25,138 bases of DNA, from assembly GCA_964482685.1 (NCBI GenBank), contig CAYZZA010000017.1:1-25138 (forward strand), written 5' to 3'. Below, one piece after another: positions 1 to 7,768 of this stretch. A model generated the notes under the pieces. The model ran no database searches. It worked only from the letters and a program-made list of their open reading frames with translations, and was not told the origin of the DNA. This stretch comes from CAYZZA01 sp964482685. GTDB lineage: Bacteria > Bacillota > Bacilli > Lactobacillales > Carnobacteriaceae_A. Position 1 is the first letter of the stretch; each line of letters begins with the position of its first letter. The translations under genes and the position numbers were made by a program.

Positions 1-13
1 AATAAAAACAAAA

Positions 14-49
14 AAATAAAGCAAGATTCATACGAATCGTGCTTTATTT
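14..49 (-). terminator. Intrinsic terminator of rpsO
   Basis: A 14-bp stem (16-29 with 34-47, one mismatch at 24, loop ATAC) lies just past the rpsO stop. Read on the minus strand it is followed by a T-rich run, the complement of the A-rich bases 1-16. This is the classic rho-independent form and ends the rpsO transcript. Confidence 0.85.
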
Positions 50-58
50 AAGATTGTC

Positions 59-328
59 TTAACGACGCAATCCAAGACGTTCGATCAATTCACGGTAACG
101 CGCAACATCTTTCTTTTTAAGGTAAGCAAGTAAGTTACGACGGTGACCAATTTTTTGCATTAAACCACGGTATGAGTGGAAATCTTTTTTATGCAAACGT
201 GCATGTTGGTTTAATAGGTTAATGTCTTCGGTAAGAACAGCTACCTGAACTTCTGGAGACCCTGTATCGCCTTCGTGACGTGCATATTCTTGCATTAATT
301 CTGTTTTTCTTTCTTGTGAAATTGCCAT
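59..328 (-). CDS. rpsO: 30S ribosomal protein S15
   Basis: Small-subunit protein S15 (89 residues). It binds the central domain of 16S rRNA early in 30S assembly. The sequence begins MAISQERKTELMQEYARHEG and holds the family blocks GDTGSPEVQVA, HKKDFHSYRGL and the C-terminal RELIERLGLRR, at the usual full length. A longer in-frame reading to 424 exists, but the ATG at 328 is preceded by AAGAGGTG at good spacing and gives the canonical N terminus, so I chose it. The gene follows uvrB on the same strand, has its own promoter (430-458) and ends at a strong terminator. The roughly 95-base leader could hold an S15 autoregulatory structure, which is inference. Confidence 0.97.
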   Translation of the reverse strand: MAISQERKTELMQEYARHEGDTGSPEVQVAVLTEDINLLNQHARLHKKDFHSYRGLMQKIGHRRNLLAYLKKKDVARYRELIERLGLRR

Positions 329-429
329 TATCAAAGCACCTCTTTTCCTTTTATCTCCTTTAACTGAGAAGACGTTGGTGAGTCGTACATCCAAGTAAAA
401 GGTTCGTATACGATTTGTACACAACTGAA

Positions 430-458
430 ATCTTAACTGAAACTCGTTTTTATTGCAA
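430..458 (-). promoter_or_regulatory. Promoter of rpsO
   Basis: Minus-strand TTGCAA (453-458), a 17-base spacer, then TAAGAT (430-435). This is a good housekeeping sigma-factor match in the gap between uvrB and rpsO, giving a leader of about 95 bases. I see no terminator between uvrB and this site, so read-through from uvrB is possible too. Confidence 0.75.
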
Positions 459-478
459 GGTTTATCTTTGCTCTTTTT

Positions 479-2455
479 TTATTTGTACTTGGCTCGTAAT
501 TCTAACATCACATCTCGTAAACTAGCTGCCTTTTCAAAATCCAGTTCTTTCGCTGCTTGTCTCATTTCAAGTTCCATTGTCTCAAGCAATTCACGTCGTT
601 CTGCAGGTTTGAGTTTGCTCATTGTATCAGAGGTAATTTCAATCTCTTCTTCTGCAGAAGAGGTGATGCGAATCAAATCACGGACTTCTTTGCGAATCGT
701 TTGAGGCGTAATGCCATGTTCTTTGTTGTATGCTTGTTGAATCACACGGCGTCGTTCGGTTTCGTCCATCGCATTTTTCATGGAATCGGTGATTTTATCT
801 GCATACAACAACACCCGTCCATTTTCATTTCGTGCAGCTCGTCCAATCGTTTGCACAAGCGCACGTGTACTCCGCAAGAACCCTTCTTTATCGGCATCTA
901 AAATCACAACCAACGATACTTCAGGCACATCCAAGCCTTCTCGCAAGAGGTTGATGCCCACCAATACATCGTATTCCCCCAAACGCAAATCGCGGATGAT
1001 TTCGGTTCGTTCCAGTGTTTTTACATCGCTATGCAAATACTGAACTTTAATCCCCGCTTCTTTTAAATAATCGGTCAAGTCTTCCGACATTTTTTTCGTA
1101 AGCGTTGTAATAAAGGTCCGTTCGTTTCGTTCAATCCGCAAAGTGACTTCTTCAATCAAATCATCAATCTGTCCTTTAATCGGACGAACTTCAACGATTG
1201 GATCTAGCAAACCTGTTGGACGAATAATTTGTTCTACAACATGAGGCGTACGTTCCAATTCGTATGGACCAGGAGTAGCTGAAATATAAATCACTTGATT
1301 GACATGCTTCTCAAATTCTTCTCGTGTTAACGGCCGATTGTCCAAAGCACTCGGTAGCCGGAATCCATGATCGATGAGGTGTTTTTTTCTCGCTTGGTCC
1401 CCATTGTACATGCCTCCAATTTGAGGCATTGTAATATGAGATTCGTCGATTAAAAACAGCGAGTCTTCCGGAAAGAAATCAAGCAACGTATACGGAGCTT
1501 CTCCAGGTTGGCGCCCATCCATATGACGTGAATAGTTTTCAATCCCAGAGCAGTACCCCATCTCCAACAGCATCTCCAAATCATAATTGGTCCGTTGCTC
1601 TAGGCGTTGGGCTTCCAATAATTTGTTTTCTGCACGCAACTCTTTTAAGCGTTGCTCCAACTCTTCTGAGATGGTTTCAACGGCATGCTTGACTTTGTCT
1701 TCGTTGGCAATAAAGTGGGTAGCTGGAAAAATGGCCACATGTGTGATGTTGGATTTTACTTCTCCTGTTAATACATCTACTTCACGAATGCGCTCAATCT
1801 CATCTCCGAAAAACTCAATTCTAACCGCTTCACTTTCTTTCGATGCTAGAAAAATCTCTACAATGTCTCCACGCACACGAAAACGTCCACGTTGAAAATC
1901 AATGTCGTTTCGTTCGAATTGAATATCCACTAATTTACGCAACAACTCGTCTCGACTCATCTCCATCCCTTCACGCACAGAAACAACGTGTTCTTTGTAG
2001 TCTACAGGATTCACCAATCCATAGATACATGACACAGAAGCCACTACAATGACATCTCGTCTTTCGAGCAGCGCACTTGTTGCAGAGTGTCGAAGTTTGT
2101 CGATTTCATCGTTGATGCTAGATTCTTTTTCAATAAAAGTATCTGTTGCTGGCACGTAGGCTTCAGGTTGGTAATAATCGTAGTAACTTACAAAGTACTC
2201 GACAGCATTATTGGGGAAAAACTCTTTGAATTCACTATACAACTGTCCAGCCAATGTTTTGTTGTGTGCCATGACTAAGGTCGGTTTTTTGACTTCCTGG
2301 ATAACGTTTGAGACGGTAAATGTTTTTCCCGTTCCCGTTGCCCCTAGAAGAATTTGTTCTTTTGTATTTTGTTTGATGCCTTCGATAAGCTTGGCGATGG
2401 CTTTGGGTTGATCCCCATCTGGTTGATAATGAGACACTAAATTAAATTCTGTCAT
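479..2455 (-). CDS. uvrB: Excinuclease ABC subunit B (UvrB)
   Basis: DNA-damage-verification helicase of nucleotide excision repair. UvrA loads it onto damaged DNA and it recruits UvrC for dual incision. The length of 658 residues is normal. Visible parts: Walker A GATGTGKT at 38-45; the beta-hairpin YYDYYQPEAYVP at about 91-102, which clamps a DNA strand; helicase motif II DESH at 337-340; motif VI QTIGRAARN from 535; and a C-terminal UVR domain at about 622-656, the UvrC contact. The start MTEFNLVSHYQPDGDQP fits the family; the SD (GGTGG) is modest. In many Firmicutes uvrA follows uvrB directly, but here the next gene is rpsO. I see no SOS box upstream. Confidence 0.98.
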   Translation of the reverse strand: MTEFNLVSHYQPDGDQPKAIAKLIEGIKQNTKEQILLGATGTGKTFTVSNVIQEVKKPTLVMAHNKTLAGQLYSEFKEFFPNNAVEYFVSYYDYYQPEAYVPATDTFIEKESSINDEIDKLRHSATSALLERRDVIVVASVSCIYGLVNPVDYKEHVVSVREGMEMSRDELLRKLVDIQFERNDIDFQRGRFRVRGDIVEIFLASKESEAVRIEFFGDEIERIREVDVLTGEVKSNITHVAIFPATHFIANEDKVKHAVETISEELEQRLKELRAENKLLEAQRLEQRTNYDLEMLLEMGYCSGIENYSRHMDGRQPGEAPYTLLDFFPEDSLFLIDESHITMPQIGGMYNGDQARKKHLIDHGFRLPSALDNRPLTREEFEKHVNQVIYISATPGPYELERTPHVVEQIIRPTGLLDPIVEVRPIKGQIDDLIEEVTLRIERNERTFITTLTKKMSEDLTDYLKEAGIKVQYLHSDVKTLERTEIIRDLRLGEYDVLVGINLLREGLDVPEVSLVVILDADKEGFLRSTRALVQTIGRAARNENGRVLLYADKITDSMKNAMDETERRRVIQQAYNKEHGITPQTIRKEVRDLIRITSSAEEEIEITSDTMSKLKPAERRELLETMELEMRQAAKELDFEKAASLRDVMLELRAKYK

Positions 2456-2496
2456 CGAGTCCGTCCACCACTTTCCTCTATCTCATTCTGTTCTCA

Positions 2497-2544
2497 AGAT
2501 AAAATAAAAAAATCTGCTTTTCTTCATTATGAAGGAAAGCAGAT
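2497..2544 (-). terminator. Intrinsic terminator of rpsT
   Basis: A 14-bp stem (2512-2525 with 2531-2544, one G-U pair on the minus-strand RNA, loop of 5) is followed on the minus strand by seven T and more T-rich sequence. It ends the rpsT transcript just upstream of uvrB, so uvrB needs its own promoter or read-through. I see no clear uvrB promoter in 2456-2511. Confidence 0.85.
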
Positions 2545-2564
2545 CCGATTTCACGATTAAGCAA

Positions 2565-2819
2565 TTATTTTGCTAGTTTTGTAGACAAACGAGATTTTAC
2601 TCGGTTTGCTTTGTTTTGGTGAACCAATCCTTTAGATGTTGCTTTGTCAATTTGTTTGATGGCATCTCTAAAAAGTTCAGTTGCATTTTCGTTTCCTGCT
2701 TCAGCAGCTTCAACGAATTTTTTTGTTGCTGTTCTCATGGTGCTAACGTGGTATGTGTTCCGTTCACTTTTTTTAAGTGATTGACGGTTACGTTTGATTG
2801 CAGATTCAATATTTGGCAT
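2565..2819 (-). CDS. rpsT: 30S ribosomal protein S20
   Basis: Primary binding protein of 16S rRNA in the 30S subunit (84 residues). The N terminus MPNIESAIKRNRQSLKKSER and the motif HQNKANRVKSRL near the C terminus are typical of S20. An in-frame upstream ATG at 2840 exists, but MPNIESAIKR is the family start and AGAGGGGTG sits before the ATG at 2819. It is monocistronic: its own promoter is at 2878-2906 and its terminator is at 2497-2544. Confidence 0.97.
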   Translation of the reverse strand: MPNIESAIKRNRQSLKKSERNTYHVSTMRTATKKFVEAAEAGNENATELFRDAIKQIDKATSKGLVHQNKANRVKSRLSTKLAK

Positions 2820-2838
2820 TCTATTACACCCCTCTTTC

Positions 2839-2860
2839 AACTGGTGATATCTATGAATAG
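2839..2860 (-). promoter_or_regulatory. Small hairpin in the rpsT 5' leader
   Basis: TATCTA and TAGATA flank four bases in the leader between the rpsT -10 box and its ribosome-binding site. The AT-only stem is weak. It could be a leader element or chance. Confidence 0.3.
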
Positions 2861-2877
2861 ATAATTCAACATTCCCT

Positions 2878-2906
2878 ATTATACAAAAAAACTCTCACCT
2901 TTGCAA
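2878..2906 (-). promoter_or_regulatory. Promoter of rpsT
   Basis: Minus-strand TTGCAA (2901-2906), 17-base spacer, perfect TATAAT (2878-2883). It has the same -35 hexamer and spacing as the rpsO promoter, as expected for strongly expressed ribosomal protein genes. Confidence 0.85.
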
Positions 2907-3171
2907 TTAAAGATATCCTTTTTCGTCAAAAAATTGGTTTACTCTAAAGTGTAGCTGCTTGAATAAGGGATTTATTGTCTCTTTTTATTGTTTACTGTTC
3001 CTTTGCATCACCCTATTTTTGGTTGCTCTGCTTGCCCATCCTTTCTACTAACAGCCGTCTATATCTTTATATATATCTCCTTTTATTAGAAAGAACAGTG
3101 GTTTTGAGCGTCTACTTATTCGTTTTTTTGCTTTTTTAATCCAACCCAAAAAGAAGCCTTCAGAAAAATTC
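2907..3171. other. Intergenic stretch without a gene
   Basis: T-rich spacer between the divergent rpsT promoter and the promoter at 3172-3200. Open frames here have no ribosome-binding site and no family resemblance. I see no RNA structure worth naming. Confidence 0.6.
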
Positions 3172-3200
3172 TTCCTTTCTCGATATAAATATGCTAAAAT
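3172..3200 (+). promoter_or_regulatory. Promoter of the small membrane-protein pair
   Basis: TTCCTT (3172-3177), 17-base spacer, TAAAAT (3195-3200) with a TG one base upstream (extended -10). The weak -35 is offset by the extended -10. It lies 30 bases before the start at 3230. Confidence 0.6.
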
Positions 3201-3229
3201 TTTTGGATAACGTGAATGGAGGAACAAAC

Positions 3230-3583
3230 ATGAATAGTTGGACAGTTCCATTAATATTAATCGGGATTGCGATTGCGTTGTGGATTGCCGCTAACCTTGC
3301 CGATGACCCCGAACAGCATGAACAAGAAGAATTTGAAGAATTATCATTAAATTTGTTGCAAGAATTGCATCAGATGAAGCAACGAGTGGAGATGCTTGAA
3401 ACTGAATTAGACATTGAACCGACCCTCCCTTCAACAAAAAAAAGGATTCTGGATATCACCAAACGACATGTGCTGACTCTTTACACAAAAGGAGTCCCCA
3501 CAGAGCAAATCACCCAACAAATAAACATTCCTGAAACAGCTGTCCTTGAAATTATCGATACCTATATTTCTGAAGGACTCTAA
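3230..3583 (+). CDS. Small membrane-anchored protein: TM, coiled coil, HTH-like tail
   Basis: Unknown function, 117 residues. Residues about 5-22 (VPLILIGIAIALWIAANL) form one TM segment. Then comes a very acidic, heptad-like stretch (about 26-58, many E, Q and L), then a C-terminal block from about 72 (RHVLTLYTKGVPTEQITQQI and on to the end) that reads like a degenerate helix-turn-helix of the kind that selects repeats of small hydrophobic helices. This order recalls the SwrB/DUF6115 style of membrane protein, but I cannot confirm membership. The ATG at 3230 was chosen over an upstream in-frame start because GGAGG lies 7 bases before it and it puts the TM at the N terminus. The next gene starts 27 bases after its stop, so the two probably form an operon. 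Confidence 0.85.
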   Translation: MNSWTVPLILIGIAIALWIAANLADDPEQHEQEEFEELSLNLLQELHQMKQRVEMLETELDIEPTLPSTKKRILDITKRHVLTLYTKGVPTEQITQQINIPETAVLEIIDTYISEGL

Positions 3584-3610
3584 GGGCTAAAAGAAACGAG
3601 GAAAACAACA

Positions 3611-4090
3611 ATGAACCTAAAGAAACAAGAACTACGCTATTTATCCATCGGTTTTTTTATTTCAGCAATTATCCTGAGCGGGTACCAGTTAATGGGTTTT
3701 TCTAACAATAATGCCCCGATCGCAACTCCACCCCAAGAAGAGGTGGCTATGGATACAGCCGTTTCTTCAGAAGAAATCGGCGAAACAGATAGCACTGTGC
3801 CAGCTGAGACAGAAGAAACAGAAGATACAAGCAACGAAGACAGCACAGAAGAAAGTGCTACTGAAGAAGAAGCACTAGAACCGACCACCCTCACTATTGT
3901 CGTCAACGAAGGAGACCCAAGCAGTGTGGTGGCAGACCAATTGGCTGCTGAAGGATTTATTGACAACGCGTTGGAGTTTGATACATATTTGGAAAATCAA
4001 GATGTAGCCACAAAAATACGTCCAGGTAGCTACGACGTTACGTCAGATATGGACTTTGATCAAATGATTGCGGTCTTAGTTCCTCGTTAA
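3611..4090 (+). CDS. Membrane-anchored protein with a lone MltG/YceG-like N-terminal domain
   Basis: 159 residues. A short cytoplasmic start (MNLKKQELRY) is followed by a TM segment at about 11-30, a Ser/Thr/Glu-rich acidic linker at about 36-94, and a C-terminal domain at about 95-159. That domain (TIVVNEGDPSSVVADQLAAE, then KIRPGSYDVTSDMDFDQMI) matches the LysM-like subdomain that precedes the catalytic part of MltG, the endolytic murein transglycosylase. No catalytic domain follows: the protein stops at 159, while full MltG is over 300 residues. So an enzyme role is unlikely; peptidoglycan or partner binding outside the membrane is inferred. GAGG lies 9 bases before the ATG. Such short proteins are often labelled hypothetical or YceG-like. 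It converges on the PBP2b-type gene. Confidence 0.85.
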   Translation: MNLKKQELRYLSIGFFISAIILSGYQLMGFSNNNAPIATPPQEEVAMDTAVSSEEIGETDSTVPAETEETEDTSNEDSTEESATEEEALEPTTLTIVVNEGDPSSVVADQLAAEGFIDNALEFDTYLENQDVATKIRPGSYDVTSDMDFDQMIAVLVPR

Positions 4091-4192
4091 TATGGTCCAT
4101 AGATGAACAAACAGTTGAGTCCTATGCTGCAGGTTCTCTTTTGCCATGTTTGCCTAATTCAAGTCGACTGAGCAAGTGTGTCTCCAGGACTC

Positions 4193-4240
4193 AAAAACCC
4201 CGCTAGAAGATCAAGTTCTCGATCTTCTAGCGGGGTTTTT
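4193..4240. terminator. Bidirectional terminator between convergent genes
   Basis: Perfect 20-bp inverted repeat (4193-4212 with 4221-4240), loop of 8. Both outer ends are A5/T5, so a U-run follows the GC-rich stem on either strand. It serves the MltG-like gene (plus) and the PBP gene (minus). The rest of 4091-4332 shows nothing else. Confidence 0.93.
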
Positions 4241-4332
4241 GCATACAATTTGTTCAAGTGTGCTTGATTTACTTTTTGACACCTTCATTTTTGACTTTCG
4301 CACAGAGGTTCAAACAAAATCAGAGTCCAATT

Positions 4333-6456
4333 TTACTCTGCTTCTTCAAGAAACTCTTCTGGAATAGACTGATCTTTAAATTCACCTGTTCTAAAATACG
4401 CATCTAAGACACGCTTTGACACAATGGCGTTTTCATAGTTTTTGTTGTTTACTGGAAGCCATGGAATGACCACAACTACTGCAATTTCAGGATTGTCATA
4501 CGGAGCATAGCTGACAAACGTTTTATTGATTACGGCAGATCCTTTGTATTCTTCTTTAGGTCCATCATAAAAAGCCTCCGCTGTTCCCGTTTTTCCAGCG
4601 GCCACGAATTCCGCATTCGCAAAGTAGCTGCGACCGGTTCCTTGATTGCCGTTGATAACTTCATAAAATCCGCGTTGCACACGTTCCATTGCTTGTGGAT
4701 CTACATTAACTGTATTGAGGATGCGGGGTGGGATTTCTGTTTTCAATTCTCCAACGTTTCCTTCTGCATCGGTAGCACGAATTTCAGAGACCAATCGGGG
4801 AGCCAAACGTGTTCCACCATTGGCAATTGTCGATACATATTGAAGCAATTGTAGAGAAGTGTACGTGTCAAACTGACCAAACGAGTGATACAACGCTTGT
4901 CCAGGTTGTTGGTACCCTCCAATATACCCGGTTCCTTCATTGGGCAAGTCAATGCCTGTCTTAACTCCTAATCCAAATTGGCCAAAATAGCCTCGTAATC
5001 TATTCAACGTATTTTCTCCGTCAATCCGCAAAGCAGCATTGGGTGTGTACCCATTGAGTCCTCCCATGCGCATCACGATTTTGGCCATGTATACGTTTGA
5101 AGAGCGCTCCAACGCAGTAATATCATTAACTGGAATAGGGCGTCCCGCTGTGTTAAACAAAGATGTAATCCGCGGTGTCCCTTGGAATTTTAGTCCTTCG
5201 TCAACAAGCACGTTGTCATTTACAGAAAGCACTCCGTCCATGTATCCTGCCAAAACGGTTGCCCCTTTAACCGTCGATCCCATAGAATACGCGGTCGAGA
5301 AAAAGCCAAGAGCGTCATCTTGAATTTCTCCAGTACTTGGATTGATTTTCTGGCCGGTCATTGCGAGGATTTCACCTGTTTGTGGGTTCATAGCACCTAC
5401 ATAAATACGGTCATTTAATCCAGTGCGATTTTTGACTAAAGACTCTCGTGCAATGTCTTCGACTTCTTTTTGAAACGCAATATCCGTTGTTAAAATCAAA
5501 TTGTCTCCCTTTGCACCCGCAAATTGTTCAATTTGATTGGTAACGTCTCCTTGACGGTTAGTTTCGGTTTCTGATTTTGATTTGGTCCCTCTCAACACCG
5601 TTTCATACTCGCGTTCTAAATAACTTTTTCCAACTCGGTCATTTCGTGAGTATCCTTGGGCCAAATACGTCTGCAAATGGCTGCTTAACAGCCCTTCTTC
5701 TTCAGTCGTAACATCTCCTAAAATACTTTTCATCATTTCGCCTTGCGGATATGTCCGTTGCCAGTCTGTTCCCGTTTCAATCCCAGCCAGGCTGCTCAAG
5801 TTTTCATTTACCCGAGCAATTTCTTCATCTGTGACATCTTCATTTTTTATATTGATAGTCGTCAGCGCATAGGCCCCATTCATCTTTTTAAAAATAGCTG
5901 CCGCTTTTTTTTCTGTTGCTGAAAAAACGGTCACATCTGATTCTTCCACTTTGCTTACTTGCGTTCTATACAATTCAGATCCTTTTAACTTTTTTTCTTT
6001 TTCAGTCAATCGCTCGTTGATTTCTTCTTCATTGAGAACCAACCAAAAATCTTGCAAATCTCGAAAAGTGAGATCATACGTGTCGTTGTCTTCAAGACGA
6101 GTCACATGCGGCATGTCAATGACTTCGGCTAACCGCAACGAAAGCTCCGCCATCTCTTTGCTTGTGACTCCTTTGCCTCGTGTATACAAAATACTTTGAC
6201 GTGGGATGTTGCTCACTAATTTTCGCTCCTGCGCATCGAAAATCTCTCCCCGAGGAACATTGCGTGTCGCAAGTGTGGTCTCCGTACGTTGGACTTCTGC
6301 TTGAAACTCTTCACCTTTAATAATCTGAAGAANNNNNNNNNNCAACCGCAAAATAAGCGAGGCAAACAACAAAAACACCACGAAAAAGAGTAAGTTCAGC
6401 CGCAGTGGAATATGTGATTTGTTTTTTTCATTGTTCTTTTTTGGATTCTTCACCAT
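4333..6456 (-). CDS. pbp2b: Class B penicillin-binding protein, PBP2b type (contains a 10-N gap)
   Basis: Monofunctional D,D-transpeptidase that cross-links peptidoglycan, most like the PBP2b/PbpA group that works in cell elongation. About 707 residues in this numbering: a basic start, one TM at about 18-38, a PBP dimer domain (about 50-300), then the transpeptidase domain. Active-site motifs: STVK with catalytic Ser394 (family SxxK), SSN at 452-454, KTG at 622-624 (KTGTAEAF). The N run at 6333-6342 falls just after LILRL and before LQIIKGEEF; relatives have LRLGYLQI there, so perhaps only two residues are missing although 10 N were placed. The SD is weak (AAAGTG). The symbol follows streptococcal naming. 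Divergent from yfhO. Confidence 0.93.
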   Translation of the reverse strand: MVKNPKKNNEKNKSHIPLRLNLLFFVVFLLFASLILRLXXXXLQIIKGEEFQAEVQRTETTLATRNVPRGEIFDAQERKLVSNIPRQSILYTRGKGVTSKEMAELSLRLAEVIDMPHVTRLEDNDTYDLTFRDLQDFWLVLNEEEINERLTEKEKKLKGSELYRTQVSKVEESDVTVFSATEKKAAAIFKKMNGAYALTTINIKNEDVTDEEIARVNENLSSLAGIETGTDWQRTYPQGEMMKSILGDVTTEEEGLLSSHLQTYLAQGYSRNDRVGKSYLEREYETVLRGTKSKSETETNRQGDVTNQIEQFAGAKGDNLILTTDIAFQKEVEDIARESLVKNRTGLNDRIYVGAMNPQTGEILAMTGQKINPSTGEIQDDALGFFSTAYSMGSTVKGATVLAGYMDGVLSVNDNVLVDEGLKFQGTPRITSLFNTAGRPIPVNDITALERSSNVYMAKIVMRMGGLNGYTPNAALRIDGENTLNRLRGYFGQFGLGVKTGIDLPNEGTGYIGGYQQPGQALYHSFGQFDTYTSLQLLQYVSTIANGGTRLAPRLVSEIRATDAEGNVGELKTEIPPRILNTVNVDPQAMERVQRGFYEVINGNQGTGRSYFANAEFVAAGKTGTAEAFYDGPKEEYKGSAVINKTFVSYAPYDNPEIAVVVVIPWLPVNNKNYENAIVSKRVLDAYFRTGEFKDQSIPEEFLEEAE
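6333..6342. other. Assembly gap (10 N) in the PBP gene
   Basis: Ten N bases inside the end of the TM segment of the PBP2b-type protein. The frame is kept by chance of gap length. Family comparison suggests the true missing sequence is about 2 codons, so the gap size is a placeholder. Confidence 0.95.
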
Positions 6457-6581
6457 TACTTGTCACTTTCTTTCTCTATTTACCTATATATGTGGTTTAT
6501 TGTGTAGTTTAATGTATATTTTTTTGCTTCTTGTTTGGTATTTTGTGCGTTTGTTTTTAAAAAGCACGCTTAACACTTGTC

Positions 6582-6609
6582 TTTGAAAAGTTCTCTCCCT
6601 TTCTATACT
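6582..6609 (+). promoter_or_regulatory. Possible promoter of yfhO
   Basis: TTTGAA (6582-6587), 16-base spacer, TATACT (6604-6609). A shift of one base gives TTGAAA with 15. It is about 65 bases before the start codon. Moderate match only; I could not settle on a promoter for the divergent PBP gene in 6457-6580. Confidence 0.4.
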
Positions 6610-6660
6610 ACCTTGTTCAAGTATGTTATTCTACATCAAATGAGTTTTCATTAGAATTTC

Positions 6661-6677
6661 AGGAGAGATGTCCGTTG
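6661..6677 (+). promoter_or_regulatory. Ribosome-binding site that selects a TTG start for yfhO
   Basis: AGGAG (6661-6665) is 9 bases before TTG (6675-6677), the only start in the yfhO frame here. An ATG at 6668 is only 2 bases from the SD, is out of frame and runs into a stop after four codons (MSVV). Confidence 0.7.
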
Positions 6678-7613
6678 TTTAAAAAAATAAACTCGACTTT
6701 AAAAACCCATGATGTCATACTTTTGTCTTTTTTTATTCCTATTCTAATCATGGCTGCACTTTATTTGATCCAAGGGGTCTACCCTTTTGGCAATAGCTCT
6801 CTACTTACGATTGATCTTGGCCAGCAATACATTGATTTTTACGCAGATTTTCGTTCCAACTTTCTAACCAATCCGAGCCAGTTTTTTTATTCCTTTCAAA
6901 AATCACTTGGTGGAGAAATGATTGGCTTATCTGCGTATTATTTGACGAGTCCTTTTAACCTCTTCTTTTTGTTGTTTCCACGCCATTTGTTGTCGGTAGC
7001 GGTCACACTGCTTACGCTGATCAAACTAGGAGCCATGGGGCTGAGTTTTTCTTTGTATCTAAAAAATGTCTTCCCAGGAGACAAAAAAGCCATGGTACTG
7101 TTTTCTGTCTTCTACGCACTGATGGGTTATACCATTGTATATCAGCTCAATTTGATGTGGCTAGATGGAGTGATTTTTCTTCCGCTTATTGCGATTGGCT
7201 TGGAGCGCTTAATTGAATCAAAAAAAGGAATCTTTTACACACTCTTTTTAGCCTTGACGCTTTTTTCTACATACTATATTGGGTATATGATTTCGCTTTT
7301 TTTGCCTTTTTACTTTGGAGCTCGTTTGATTGCCACCCGCACGCAGCGAACCTGGGTGGCCACGTTGCAACAGATTGGGTTGTTTCTTTTCTATTCAGTC
7401 TTGGGTGCTGGACTTGTTTCGGGGCTGTTGTTGCCAGTTCTGTCTACGTTATTAACGAGTAAAGGCGGATATATGAACACAGACTTTTCATTTCAGCTTG
7501 CGTACCCCATCCAAGAACTCCTCTCTAAATTTGTGATTGGTGCTTTTAACTTTGATCAAATGCCGTCGGGGCTGCCGACTGTATTTGTTGGCTCTGTTGC
7601 AAGCATTTCTTTC
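6675..7613 (+). CDS. yfhO: YfhO-family membrane protein, N-terminal part
   Basis: First 313 residues of a large multi-spanning protein of the YfhO family (Pfam YfhO type). In Bacillus and Listeria, members take part in glycosylating teichoic acids as GT-C-like transferases. Visible: a first TM at about 14-35, the loop LTIDLGQQYIDFYADFRSNF with acidic residues typical of the first outer loop, then many TM helices and the motifs LNLMWLDGVIFLPLIAIGLE and FNFDQMPSGLPTVFVGS. Starts at TTG. It is cut by the N run at 7614; the rest of the protein resumes near 7759 in another frame after an unrelated insert. Confidence 0.88.
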
Positions 7614-7623
7614 NNNNNNNNNN
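7614..7623. other. Assembly gap (10 N) in yfhO
   Basis: Ten N bases right after the codons for ASISF. They are followed not by yfhO sequence but by a leucine-rich-repeat coding fragment. Confidence 0.95.
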
Positions 7624-7768
7624 AAGCAATATAGAAAAAATTACATTTTCAGATACTATTGAAATAATTGGTGAAAGTGCTTTTATGAACAGTACAGAAG
7701 TTACTTTTACTGAACTTCCAAAACATCTTAAAGAAATAAAAAAACAAGCATTTCTTTCTTGTTTTACC
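7624..7768 (+). other. Foreign BspA-type LRR coding fragment lodged in yfhO
   Basis: Read from 7625, this stretch encodes 48 residues without stop: it begins SNIEKITFSDTIEIIGESAF and includes LPKHLKEIKKQAFLSC. Both pieces match the BspA/LRR_5 repeat pattern (I-x-x-I-x-F-x-x-x-I-x-x-I-G-x-x-A-F). It ends at TAA 7769-7771, where the yfhO frame has already resumed. Base use is much more AT-rich than the flanks. YfhO proteins carry no LRR at this point, and the two halves of YfhO would otherwise nearly abut. The likely cause is a misplaced read or gap-fill error; a true insertion is the other option. Confidence 0.8.

Noticed and set aside
59..424. Longer S15 reading frame
   Set aside because: The extra 32 residues cover the leader and have no family match.
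2456..2511. Possible SOS (LexA) box upstream of uvrB
   Set aside because: Bases near AGAACAGAATGAG show a GAAC half-site but no matching GTTC half, so no palindrome.
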